Origin: an uncultured Oscillospiraceae bacterium
Lineage (GTDB): Bacteria > Bacillota > Clostridia > Oscillospirales > Oscillospiraceae
Length of the DNA stretch: 54,463 bases
Assembly (NCBI GenBank): GCA_934569225.1
Contig: CAKTKC010000021.1
Span: 1-54,463, forward strand
Direction of reading: 5' to 3'
A program made the position numbers and the translations under genes. Position 1 is the stretch's first letter. Every line of letters begins with the position of its first letter. A model generated the notes under the pieces. That model was given only the letters and a program-made list of their open reading frames with translations, was not told the DNA's origin and searched no databases. Below are positions 16,006-30,906 of this stretch, piece by piece.

Positions 16006-17640
16006 TTATTTCTTGTGCTTTTTCCTGTACAGCACGACCAGCGCCACGATACCGGCCAGGGATACGCAGAGGATGCCTGCCCACATGCCGATGTGGCTGT
16101 CGTCGCCGGTCTTCGGCGAGGTGCCGGTGGCGGGGATTTTCGCCGTTTCCACGTAATCGCAGACCTCGCAGGTGCGGGTCTTCTCCCCCGCCTGTTTGGA
16201 CGTCGCCTGTTTGGTGACGACCCATTTGCCGAAGGTGTGGGATTTCTCGGGGACGGTCACTTCGCCGCAGCAGGACCATTTCTTCTCGTGCTTGGTCTTG
16301 GTGATCGTCCATTCCTCCTTGCCGGTGTGGTTTGTGGGGTCTTTATCGCCGTATTTGCCGCCGCAGTCGGCGCAGGTCGCTTTCTCCGTGCAGGTGGCGG
16401 TGCCGCCGGAGCAATTGACCGTCTCCGTGTGGGTCTCGTCACGCTTGCAGGTACGGGTGTGAGTGCCGTCGCCGTTGGACGTCCACGCGCCCCAGTCATG
16501 GTCGAGGGCGGGGATGGTCACGTCTTTGGATGCGTCCTCTGCCCAGTCGGCTTCAAAGGAAGCCTGATATCTGCCCAGGCCAGCCGTAAGGCAGGTCGGG
16601 TTGGTGACAACGGAATAGCTTGCCGCGACAGTCTCGCTCTCCGTGTGGGCAGCGTCATTCTTGCAGACGCGCTTCGCGGTACAGGTATAGCCGGTCGCAG
16701 TCTGCGTCCATGTATATGTGGTGTCCCAGTTGTGGTCGAGGGCGGGGACTTCCGTTCCGTCAGCCAGCTTGACGCCGCAGCCCTTGCAGTAGGTATCGCC
16801 GGTGTAGCCCTTCTCGGTGCAGGTGGCGGCCTTGGCGTTCTTCACCTCGGTGCCGCCGTCGTGGTTATTCGGATTAAGTTGGCCATACGGGTCGACGTAA
16901 GTATCCGTTCCCTTGTAGTAGCAGCTACCGCAGTTCGTGTAGTACACAGCCTTAGAGATGCAGGTGGCCGCGGACTCCAGGTACATATTGCCCTGACTGA
17001 AGCTATGCGTGCTCTCGTATGCTTTCCCTTCCTTGCAGATGAGGCACCAAACCCAGTGCTTTTCGGCATCCCTTCCGACGTCAGTATCCGACCTCCAGTC
17101 CCACCTCGCAGGGAAGGTGTGTCCGCCGTAGTACTGCTGGCCGCAGTCGGTGCATGTGCCCATGGTGACACAGTTTGCGTTGCCGTCGCCGCCGCAGTTC
17201 GCCGTGTCAACCGCGTCGCAGCCCTCGCGCTGGCAGTGGCGGATGTGGGTCTTGCCGTCGCCACTGGACTGCCACTCGCTCCAGTCATGACCCAGAATAC
17301 CGTATTCTTCGCCGCATTTCTCGCAGGTTTTGCCCGTGGTGCAGGTGGGCGTTTCGGTGCCGCCGCTGTGCTCGCCTATCGCCCCATCGGGATGAAAGTT
17401 CTGTTCATTTCCACATTCCGTACATTTTGCTCTGACCCAATGATAGACACGGTCATGCGCCATGATGGGGGATCGAATAAATTCCAGCATATCGAATGTA
17501 GTGGTTTTCTTACATTTTTTACACGCCGTCTGTGCTGTTCCCAGACTTGTGCCGCCCTCGCCCTCGGCGAAAGCCGTCATCGGCAGCAGCGTCAGCAGAA
17601 TGACAGCAATCAGCAGAACATTGAGCAGTCGTTTTTTCAC
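16006..17640 (-). CDS. Surface protein 2: signal peptide, Cys-rich repeats, sortase signal
   Basis: A 544-residue paralog of surface protein 1. It has a signal peptide (MKKRLLNVLLIAVILLTLLPMTAFAEG) and repeats of the forms CEKCGEEYG, CTDCGQQYYG, CADCGGKYG and YTWTQTATGYTCTAKRVCKN. The C-terminus reads SPKTGDDSHIGMWAGILCVSL, then a membrane helix and RKKHKK. Here SPKTG fits the xPxTG sortase pattern of clostridia, so cell-wall anchoring is well supported. It lacks the beta-helix-like part of protein 1. The gene has its own copy of the TetR-regulated promoter and operator, but no adjacent tetR. The CxxC pairs may bind zinc or form disulfides; this is not certain. Confidence 0.85.
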   Translation of the reverse strand: MKKRLLNVLLIAVILLTLLPMTAFAEGEGGTSLGTAQTACKKCKKTTTFDMLEFIRSPIMAHDRVYHWVRAKCTECGNEQNFHPDGAIGEHSGGTETPTCTTGKTCEKCGEEYGILGHDWSEWQSSGDGKTHIRHCQREGCDAVDTANCGGDGNANCVTMGTCTDCGQQYYGGHTFPARWDWRSDTDVGRDAEKHWVWCLICKEGKAYESTHSFSQGNMYLESAATCISKAVYYTNCGSCYYKGTDTYVDPYGQLNPNNHDGGTEVKNAKAATCTEKGYTGDTYCKGCGVKLADGTEVPALDHNWDTTYTWTQTATGYTCTAKRVCKNDAAHTESETVAASYSVVTNPTCLTAGLGRYQASFEADWAEDASKDVTIPALDHDWGAWTSNGDGTHTRTCKRDETHTETVNCSGGTATCTEKATCADCGGKYGDKDPTNHTGKEEWTITKTKHEKKWSCCGEVTVPEKSHTFGKWVVTKQATSKQAGEKTRTCEVCDYVETAKIPATGTSPKTGDDSHIGMWAGILCVSLAGIVALVVLYRKKHKK

Positions 17641-17760
17641 GGTTATTCCTCACTTTCTTCCCGCGCCTCCCGTCCCCCATGGGAAGCGCATTGGCAGAAG
17701 GGCATTGCATCGGGATCTATCCCGATGCAAGGGAGTACTCCCTTGCAATCCGTATTTGGC
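17641..17760 (-). repeat. Duplicated leader segment, copy 2 (with palindromes)
   Basis: Near copy of 15019-15136. A palindrome at 17705-17730 (arms TTGCATCGGGAT / ATCCCGATGCAA) overlaps by five bases a second perfect 22-bp palindrome at 17726-17747 (arm TGCAAGGGAGT), so the two hairpins compete. It lies between the promoter and the start codon of surface protein 2. Confidence 0.75.
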
Positions 17761-17774
17761 TGGTATACATACCA
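17761..17774. promoter_or_regulatory. TetR operator, copy 2
   Basis: TGGTAT-AC-ATACCA, the same half-sites as the operator in front of tetR, again just downstream of the -10 box. Confidence 0.7.
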
Positions 17775-17776
17775 TC

Positions 17777-17805
17777 AGTATAGCACACCCCAACAGGAAG
17801 TGCAA
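17777..17805 (-). promoter_or_regulatory. Promoter of surface protein 2
   Basis: Minus strand TTGCAC, 17 bp, TATACT, identical in both boxes and spacing to the tetR promoter. Confidence 0.8.
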
Positions 17806-17859
17806 TGGTTTTTTTCATCGAATCGGGAAATCTTTCCGAAATCTTAAGAATCGCCGTCA

Positions 17860-17888
17860 TCGACTTTCTTTTGCGCATATGCTATGAT
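17860..17888 (+). promoter_or_regulatory. Candidate promoter of the two-component/ABC operon
   Basis: TCGACT, 17 bp, TATGAT, about 25 bp before the response-regulator start; divergent from the surface protein 2 promoter. Confidence 0.45.
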
Positions 17889-17912
17889 GAAGCAAAAAGG
17901 CAGGTGCATGGT

Positions 17913-18584
17913 ATGCGGGAGATTTTGCTGTTGGAGGACGACGGGGCGCTGGGCAGGGGCATCCAGCTGGCGCTGCAAAGCCCGGACGTGGCCATCACCC
18001 TGACCGGGACGCTTTCCCAGGCGCGGGGGGTGCTGGCGCAGAAAAAATTTGACCTGCTGATTCTGGATGTGAATCTCCCGGACGGCAGCGGCCTGGATTT
18101 ATTGAGAGAAGTACGGCAGGAGGAGGCCGTGCCCGTGATTCTCCTGACGGCGAATGACCTGGAGATGGACGTGGTCACCGGGCTGGAATCCGGGGCGGAC
18201 GACTACATCACGAAGCCCTTCTCTCTGGCGATTCTCCGGGCGCGGGTGAACGCCCAGCTTCGCCGGGGGACGAAATCCGCCTGGGTGGAACTGGACGGCT
18301 TCCGGTTTGATTTTGACCGGATGGCCTTCTGGAAGAACGGCGAACCCATCGAGCTGAGCAAAACGGAGCAGAAGCTTCTGCGGCTGCTGGTGGAGAACCG
18401 GGGGCAGACCATGTCCCGGGGCGCCCTTGTTGACCGCATCTGGACGGACGGGGCGGATTTTGTGGACGAAAACGCCCTGTCCGTTACGGTGAAGCGTCTG
18501 CGGGGCAAGCTGGAAGACGACCCCTCCAGCCCCCAATACCTAAAAACGGTGTACGGCCTCGGCTACACCTGGGCGGTGAAGTGA
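17913..18584 (+). CDS. OmpR-type response regulator
   Basis: A 223-residue regulator. The receiver domain (residues 1-115) has the acidic pocket LLLEDD, phosphorylated Asp52 in LLILDVNLPDG, and Thr/Lys in LLTAND and YITKPF. The winged-helix DNA-binding domain (about 128-222) reads ELSKTEQKLLRLLVENRGQTMSRGALVDRIW and NALSVTVKRLRGKLEDDPSSPQYLKTVYGLGYTW. The ATG at 17913 begins the first beta strand. It is followed one base after its stop by the kinase gene, and then an ABC ATPase and a large permease. This is the gene order of Bce-type antimicrobial-peptide sensing and detoxification modules. Confidence 0.92.
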   Translation: MREILLLEDDGALGRGIQLALQSPDVAITLTGTLSQARGVLAQKKFDLLILDVNLPDGSGLDLLREVRQEEAVPVILLTANDLEMDVVTGLESGADDYITKPFSLAILRARVNAQLRRGTKSAWVELDGFRFDFDRMAFWKNGEPIELSKTEQKLLRLLVENRGQTMSRGALVDRIWTDGADFVDENALSVTVKRLRGKLEDDPSSPQYLKTVYGLGYTWAVK

Positions 18585-18585
18585 C

Positions 18586-19497
18586 ATGACGGCTTTGGGA
18601 TACGGAATTCTCGCGGCGGCAGTGATTCTCTGCGCCGCCGCAGTCTGGTGTGAGCGCCGGAAGACCCGCCGGACGCTGGAAAAGCTGAACCGGGTGCTTG
18701 ACGACGCCATGCAGGGGGATTTTACGGAGGACAGCTTCGACGAGACGGTGCTTTCTGCCCTGGAAAGCAAGCTGGCGCATTACCTGGCGGCGTCCACGGT
18801 ATCCGCCCGGAACGTCAGCACGGAAAAGGAAAAGCTGAAAACCCTGATCGGGGACATTTCCCACCAGACGAAAACGCCCATTGCCAACATTCTGCTCTAC
18901 GCCCAGCTCCTCCGGGAGCAGCCGGGAAACGCGGTGTGTCTGGACGCGCTGGACGCCCAGACGAAGAAGCTGCAAAGTCTCATTGAAGCGCTGGTGAAGA
19001 CCTCCCGGCTGGAATCCGGGGTGATCGCCCTGCGCCCGGAGCCGGGGGCGCTTCAGGACGTTTTATCCTCGGCGGTGTCCCAGCTGGAGCCGAAGGCCGG
19101 GGAAAAGGGCATTTCCATCACCCTTGTTCCCACGGATGCCCAGGCGGTTTTCGACGCAAAATGGACGGAGGAAGCCGTTTTCAACCTGCTGGACAACGCC
19201 GTCAAGTACACCCCCGCCGGTGGGGCGGTTCGTGTGTCCGCGTCCGCCTACCAGATGTTTTCGGCCATTCACGTAGCGGACAACGGGCCGGGGATCCCGG
19301 AGGACGAGCAGCCGAAGGTATTTCAGCGCTTCTACCGGGGCTTAAGCAATCCCACGGAGGAAGGCGTGGGCATCGGGCTGTATCTGGTGCGGCAGATCGC
19401 CGAGGGGCAGGGCGGCTATGTGAAGGTCAGCTCCAGGCCGGGCGAGGGCAGCACGTTTTCCCTGTACCTCCCCCGTGAAATCTGTCAACACTGTTAG
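18586..19497 (+). CDS. Membrane sensor histidine kinase with almost no sensor domain
   Basis: A 303-residue kinase. One N-terminal membrane helix (ALGYGILAAAVILCAAAVW) is followed directly by a short linker, HisKA (IGDISHQTKTPIANILLYAQLL, phosphorylated His93) and HATPase_c with the N-box NLLDNAVKYTP, G1 DNGPGIP and G2 GVGIGLYLVRQIAEGQGG. It has no extracellular sensing domain. In known Bce-type systems such kinases take their signal from the partner ABC permease, and that permease is encoded two genes downstream here. The start at 18586 lies one base after the regulator's stop. Confidence 0.9.
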   Translation: MTALGYGILAAAVILCAAAVWCERRKTRRTLEKLNRVLDDAMQGDFTEDSFDETVLSALESKLAHYLAASTVSARNVSTEKEKLKTLIGDISHQTKTPIANILLYAQLLREQPGNAVCLDALDAQTKKLQSLIEALVKTSRLESGVIALRPEPGALQDVLSSAVSQLEPKAGEKGISITLVPTDAQAVFDAKWTEEAVFNLLDNAVKYTPAGGAVRVSASAYQMFSAIHVADNGPGIPEDEQPKVFQRFYRGLSNPTEEGVGIGLYLVRQIAEGQGGYVKVSSRPGEGSTFSLYLPREICQHC

Positions 19498-19510
19498 ATT
19501 CCGGAAAGAA

Positions 19511-19542
19511 TGTAGAAAGAATCCTGTAGTAAAGTCTGTAGT
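19511..19542 (+). promoter_or_regulatory. Direct TGTAG repeats upstream of the ABC genes
   Basis: TGTAG occurs three times (19511, 19525, 19537) in the 83-bp gap between kinase and ATPase genes, spaced 14 and 12 bp. Spacing near one helical turn suggests a response-regulator binding site controlling the transporter. This is inference from pattern and position. Confidence 0.45.
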
Positions 19543-19580
19543 GTGAAAACAATACAGACTTTTCTATTTTGGAGGTTATT

Positions 19581-20246
19581 ATGAGTATTTTGGAAACCAG
19601 AAACCTGCGCAAAATCTACGGCTCCGGGGACACGGAGGTTCGGGCGCTGGACGGCGTGAACCTGAGTGTGGACAGCGGCGAGTTCGTCGCCATTGTGGGC
19701 ACCTCCGGCTCCGGAAAATCCACCCTGCTGCACATGCTGGGCGGCCTTGACCGGCCGACCTCCGGCAGCGTGATCGTGGACGGGAAGGACATCTTTTCCC
19801 TGAAAGATGAAGCGCTGACCATTTTCCGCAGGCGGAAGATCGGCTTCGTGTTTCAGAGCTACAACCTGGTGCCGGTGCTGAACGCCCGGGAAAACATCGT
19901 CCTGCCCATCCAGCTGGACGGGCGGCAGGTGGATGAGGACTTTCTCGACAAGATCGTGAACACCCTGGGTCTGGAAAAGAAGCTGGGGAGCCTTCCCAGC
20001 CAGCTGTCCGGCGGTCAGCAGCAGCGGGTGGCCATCGCCCGCGCCCTTGCCGCCGCGCCCGCCATCATTCTGGCGGATGAGCCTACGGGCAATCTGGATT
20101 CCAGAACCAGTCAGGACGTGCTGAGCCTGCTGAAAGTCACCAGCCAGAAATTCGCCCAGACCATCGTCATAATCACCCACAACGAGGAAATCGCCCAGAC
20201 GGCGGATCGGATCATCCGCATTGAGGACGGCCGGATCGTGAGGTGA
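19581..20246 (+). CDS. ABC transporter ATPase (MacB/Bce type)
   Basis: A 221-residue ATPase. Walker [10 protein letters not shown] (about 40-48), Q-loop VFQSYNLVP, signature LSGGQQQR, Walker [13 protein letters not shown] and H-loop ITHN are all intact. The [11 protein letters not shown] wording is typical of the FtsX-linked MacB/LolD/BceA group. The ATG at 19581 follows GGAGGTTATT; an upstream in-frame ATG at 19569 overlaps that ribosome site. It energises the permease that starts within a few bases of its stop. Confidence 0.93.
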   Translation: MSILETRNLRKIYGSGDTEVRALDGVNLSVDSGEFVAIVGTSGSGKSTLLHMLGGLDRPTSGSVIVDGKDIFSLKDEALTIFRRRKIGFVFQSYNLVPVLNARENIVLPIQLDGRQVDEDFLDKIVNTLGLEKKLGSLPSQLSGGQQQRVAIARALAAAPAIILADEPTGNLDSRTSQDVLSLLKVTSQKFAQTIVIITHNEEIAQTADRIIRIEDGRIVR

Positions 20247-20251
20247 GCGGC

Positions 20252-22819
20252 ATGAAGGTGAAAAACGGAAGCTGCATCCGGCGCTTAAGCTTCAAGACCC
20301 TGATGGCCGCGAGAAAGCGTAACATCATCGCGGTGCTGGCAATTGCCCTGACCGCCCTGCTGTTCACGTCCCTCTTTACCATCGTGATGTCCATCAACGA
20401 GACGAACCAAAACTATCAGTTCCGCTCTGTCGGCGGGTATGCCCATGGCGCGTTCAAGGACGTGGACGAAGACCAGATCGCGGTGCTTTCGGCACATCCC
20501 GACGTCAAAGCCGTGGGCGTGCGGACGGTGCTGGGGCTTGCCACCCAGGGCGCGTTTGAAAAGGACTATGCCGAGGTCAGCTACATGGACGACAACAACG
20601 CCAAGTGGAGCTTTTCCCAGCCAACGGTGGGACGCACCCCGAAAAGCGGCAACGAGATCACCATGGACACCAAGGCCATGGAGCTTCTGGGCGTAAAGCC
20701 GGAGCTGGGGGCGCAGGTGAAGGTCACTTACACGCTGGCGGACAAAGAACAGATGGGCTGGGACATCACCGACACCTTTACGCTGGTAGGCTGGTGGGAC
20801 TACGACGAGCTGCTGAGCGTCCACTTCCTCAACGTTTCCAAGGAATACGCCCAGAAGATCGAAAGGAAAGCCGTGGCGGGAGGCTTAAAGCCCTTCCGCA
20901 CGGATTTGAGCGTCATGCTGAGAAGCTCCCTGAACATTGAAAACGACCTGACCAGAATCGGCGAGGACTGCGGCTACAGCATCGGCGAAGATGCGGGGCA
21001 GCTTCGCATCGGCGTTAACTGGGGCTATACCGCCACTCAAGTTTGGGACACCCTTGGCGTGGGAGGAATCCTCGCCATGCTCGCCGTGCTGATTTTGGTG
21101 GCGTTTACGGGATATCTGGTGATCTACAACATTTTCCAGATCTCCGTGGCGGGGGACATCCGCTACTACGGACTGCTCAAGACCATCGGCGTCACGCCGA
21201 AGCAGCTGCGGCGGCTGATCCGCCAGCAGGCGCTGCTGCTGAGCGCTCTGGGCATTCCGGTGGGCTTGCTGCTGGGCTACGCCGTGGGCGCGGCGGCGGT
21301 TCCCATCACCATGTCTACCTCCACGATGGGAGGCCGGTACACCACAGTCAGCGTTTCTCCATGGATATTCCTGTTTTCCACGGTGTTTGCCCTGCTGACG
21401 GTGCTGCTGTCCTGCGCCCGGCCGGGACGGATTGCCGGGAGGGTCTCCCCTGTGGAGGCGGTGTGCTACACCGAGCGGCAGTCGTCGGGGAAAACGCACC
21501 GGAAGGGCGGCAAGGTCACCCCCATCCAGATGGCAGCCGCCAACTTGGGCAGGGACAAAAAGAAGACGGCGCTCGTGATGGTGTCCCTGTCCCTGACCGT
21601 CGTTCTGCTGAATCTGCTGGTCACGTTTATCGGCGGCTTTGACATGGACAAATATCTGAGCCGGCGAAGCTGCGCGGACTTCCTCATCAGCACACCGGAC
21701 TACTTTAACTATCGGGGTTTTTCCCTGACCAAAGAGGCTGTGGAACCGGTGCGGGCAAACACAGCGCACTCTCTGGAGGGCTTTGCCTATCAGACCGGCG
21801 GGGTGGGTATGTATCTGCCGGAAAGCGTCTGGCGGGAGGAAGCCGCTCACTACAGCCGGGATACGGGTATGGACATCGACGCGCTTCTCGCCCAGACGCC
21901 AAGAGACGGCGACAAGGTGCAGGCGGCATCCCAGATAGAGGGGCTTGACCCGACGCTTGGAGAAAAGCTCACGGTGATCGACGGCAGCTTGGATTCCCTC
22001 TGGGAACCGGACAGCCATGCCATCGCCATTGCCGTGAATCTGGAGGATTCCGGGAAGCTGCCTAACCCCGGGATTTATCCCGCCGTGGGCGAGAAAATCA
22101 AAGTCACCTATGGAAACGGCGATACTGCGTACGACGTAACCTACACCGTCTGCGCACTGGTGGACGTTCCCTACAACATGAGCAGCCGGTTCTATACCAT
22201 GGGCTATGAGGCAATCCTCAGCGCGGACGCCCTGTACCGGGACGCCGGGGAGGACAACGTGTTCCCCATGCTCTACCTCTTTGACACCCCAAGTCCCGAG
22301 GCGGAGGCCGCCGCGGAAAGCTACCTTGCCCAGCTCACTTCCGACCCCGACAGTCCCCTGATGTACGAAAGCAAGGCGACCCACCGGGCGTATTTCCGGG
22401 AATTCCGGATGACCTTTGTGATTCTGGGCGGGCTGCTGTGCGCCATCATCGGCGTCGTGAGCATTCTGAATTTCTTCAACGCCATGATGACCGCCATTCT
22501 GGCGAGAAGCCGGGAGTTTGCGGTTTTGCAGGCAGTGGGCATGACCGGCCGTCAGCTGGAAACCATGCTTCTCTGGGAAGGTCTGCTGTACACCCTCGGC
22601 TCCGGACTGATTGCGGGACTTCTTTCCGCCGCAATAAACCCCCTGGCGGGGCGGCTTCTGGAAAGCGCCTACTGGTTCTACAGCTATCACTACACCATCA
22701 CCCCGGTACTGGCCATGCTGCCAGCCTTCATCCTGCTCGGCTGTGCCATCCCGGCGGTCATGTACCGCCAGGCGGTGAAACAAAGCATCGTAGAGCGCCT
22801 GCGGGGGCTGAATACGTAA
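20252..22819 (+). CDS. Large FtsX-family ABC permease (two FtsX domains)
   Basis: An 855-residue membrane protein. One helix near residue 25 (IIAVLAIALTALLFTSLFTIVM) is followed by a ~230-residue extracytoplasmic domain. Then come FtsX helices (GVGGILAMLAVLILVAFTGYLVIYNIFQI, LLLSALGIPVGLLLGYAVGAAAV, WIFLFSTVFALLTVLLSC), a second half with a helix (ALVMVSLSLTVVLLNLLVTFIGG), another large outer domain, and final FtsX helices (FVILGGLLCAIIGVVSILNFFNAMM and two more). This layout fits transporters that remove or sense antimicrobial compounds at the membrane. The ATG at 20252 follows AGGTGAGCGG; a GTG at 20243 overlapping the ATPase stop is the alternative. It is likely controlled by the adjacent two-component pair. 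Confidence 0.85.
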   Translation: MKVKNGSCIRRLSFKTLMAARKRNIIAVLAIALTALLFTSLFTIVMSINETNQNYQFRSVGGYAHGAFKDVDEDQIAVLSAHPDVKAVGVRTVLGLATQGAFEKDYAEVSYMDDNNAKWSFSQPTVGRTPKSGNEITMDTKAMELLGVKPELGAQVKVTYTLADKEQMGWDITDTFTLVGWWDYDELLSVHFLNVSKEYAQKIERKAVAGGLKPFRTDLSVMLRSSLNIENDLTRIGEDCGYSIGEDAGQLRIGVNWGYTATQVWDTLGVGGILAMLAVLILVAFTGYLVIYNIFQISVAGDIRYYGLLKTIGVTPKQLRRLIRQQALLLSALGIPVGLLLGYAVGAAAVPITMSTSTMGGRYTTVSVSPWIFLFSTVFALLTVLLSCARPGRIAGRVSPVEAVCYTERQSSGKTHRKGGKVTPIQMAAANLGRDKKKTALVMVSLSLTVVLLNLLVTFIGGFDMDKYLSRRSCADFLISTPDYFNYRGFSLTKEAVEPVRANTAHSLEGFAYQTGGVGMYLPESVWREEAAHYSRDTGMDIDALLAQTPRDGDKVQAASQIEGLDPTLGEKLTVIDGSLDSLWEPDSHAIAIAVNLEDSGKLPNPGIYPAVGEKIKVTYGNGDTAYDVTYTVCALVDVPYNMSSRFYTMGYEAILSADALYRDAGEDNVFPMLYLFDTPSPEAEAAAESYLAQLTSDPDSPLMYESKATHRAYFREFRMTFVILGGLLCAIIGVVSILNFFNAMMTAILARSREFAVLQAVGMTGRQLETMLLWEGLLYTLGSGLIAGLLSAAINPLAGRLLESAYWFYSYHYTITPVLAMLPAFILLGCAIPAVMYRQAVKQSIVERLRGLNT

Positions 22820-22823
22820 TACT

Positions 22824-22979
22824 GAACTCCAATTAAAATCTTTAAAAAAGATTTTAATTGCCCGAAGGGCAAGGAGTTCCTATGAGACTTGTTTTGTGAT
22901 TTCTTTCCTTATAAATCACAAAACAGGCAGCGCCGTCAGGCGCTGCCTTCCTGATTAAAATCAAGGATTTTAATCAGGA
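22824..22979. repeat. Cluster of nested hairpins after the permease gene
   Basis: In 156 bp: GAACTCC (22824) pairs with GGAGTTC (22873), enclosing a 13-bp hairpin (22831-22859) and GCCC-GAA-GGGC. Then come a 12-bp hairpin (22891-22924), a 10-bp hairpin (22925-22948, arm AGGCAGCGCC) and a 14-bp hairpin (22949-22979, arm TCCTGATTAAAATC). The 357-bp gap 22820-23176 has no gene. Some hairpins may terminate the ABC operon, but the density suggests a repeated structured element. Confidence 0.7.
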
Positions 22980-23039
22980 AATAGTATGAGAGGGTACTGC
23001 ACCCTCGTCTCCCCTCTCCGTCCTCGCTTCGCTCGGCCA

Positions 23040-23058
23040 CCTCTCCCATAGGGAGAGG
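23040..23058. repeat. Short palindrome in the permease-rpoC gap
   Basis: CCTCTCCC-ATA-GGGAGAGG, following a C/T-rich stretch (CCCCTCTCCGTCCTCGCTTC). It resembles dispersed intergenic repeats seen in gut clostridia; that can only be tested against the whole genome. Confidence 0.4.
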
Positions 23059-23135
23059 CAAGGGGTGCCCGCTAGCTGTCTGATGCGACCCGCTACTTTC
23101 GCCACTCTCCCGCATTTTTGCTGCCATTCTAAGCA

Positions 23136-23171
23136 AATCCGGCCGCCGCCCTTTCGGGCAGCGGCCGGATT
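23136..23171 (-). terminator. Terminator of rpoBC
   Basis: AATCCGGCCGC and its complement around an inner GCCC-TTTC-GGGC stem, starting 5 bp after the rpoC stop. On the minus strand it ends in ATTTGC, so the T-run is weak. Confidence 0.7.
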
Positions 23172-23176
23172 ATTCG

Positions 23177-26872
<3,696 letters not shown>

Positions 26873-26884
26873 GTTTCAGCCTCC

Positions 26885-30571
<3,687 letters not shown>

Positions 30572-30645
30572 CACAGCCTTTCTTTCGGATTGTGTTGCTT
30601 ATTTAATACGCTCGGAGCCGTTGTCAATTTTGCCGAACTTGGTAC

Positions 30646-30674
30646 TTGACACGGCCCAATTCCTGTGCTAAAAT
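30646..30674 (+). promoter_or_regulatory. Promoter of the XRE regulator gene
   Basis: TTGACA, 17 bp, TAAAAT on the plus strand. The start codon is at 30907, so the leader would be about 225 nt and crosses the rpoB promoter. Nothing structured could be assigned in the leader. Confidence 0.6.
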
Positions 30675-30729
30675 GTCCGTGTTAGGGTAAGGTGGCGTAA
30701 ATGGGCATAGTACCACAGTATGGACTTCC

Positions 30730-30758
30730 AGTCTACCACATTGCCCAACTTTTGTCAA
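30730..30758 (-). promoter_or_regulatory. Promoter of rpoBC
   Basis: Minus strand TTGACA (30758-30753), 17 bp, TAGACT (30735-30730): a near-consensus promoter giving a leader of about 150 nt. A second TTGACA at 30627-30622, with TAAATA 16 bp away, could be a closer start. Confidence 0.7.
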
Positions 30759-30906
30759 TGAATATTTTCCACAATTCCGGGGCTTGCGCCTCGTTTTTTT
30801 GCGCCTATTTTGCCGAAAATCCCCTCTATCCTCCATAGACTCTACGCTCCGTGTGTGTACATTTTCCCGTCCGTCCAGTAAAATAAAGCCCGGAAAGGAG
30901 GCACCC

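Noticed and set aside
16006..17640. Zinc-storage or metallothionein-like role for the Cys-rich surface repeats
   Set aside because: CxxC pairs are widely spaced and exported; repeats of this style are common in clostridial adhesin-like proteins and nothing ties them to metals.
12010..17847. Long plus-strand open frames opposite the two surface proteins
   Set aside because: Both are antisense shadows of repeat-rich genes with signal peptides and anchors on the minus strand; the sequences are Gly/Ala/Val-rich without domains.
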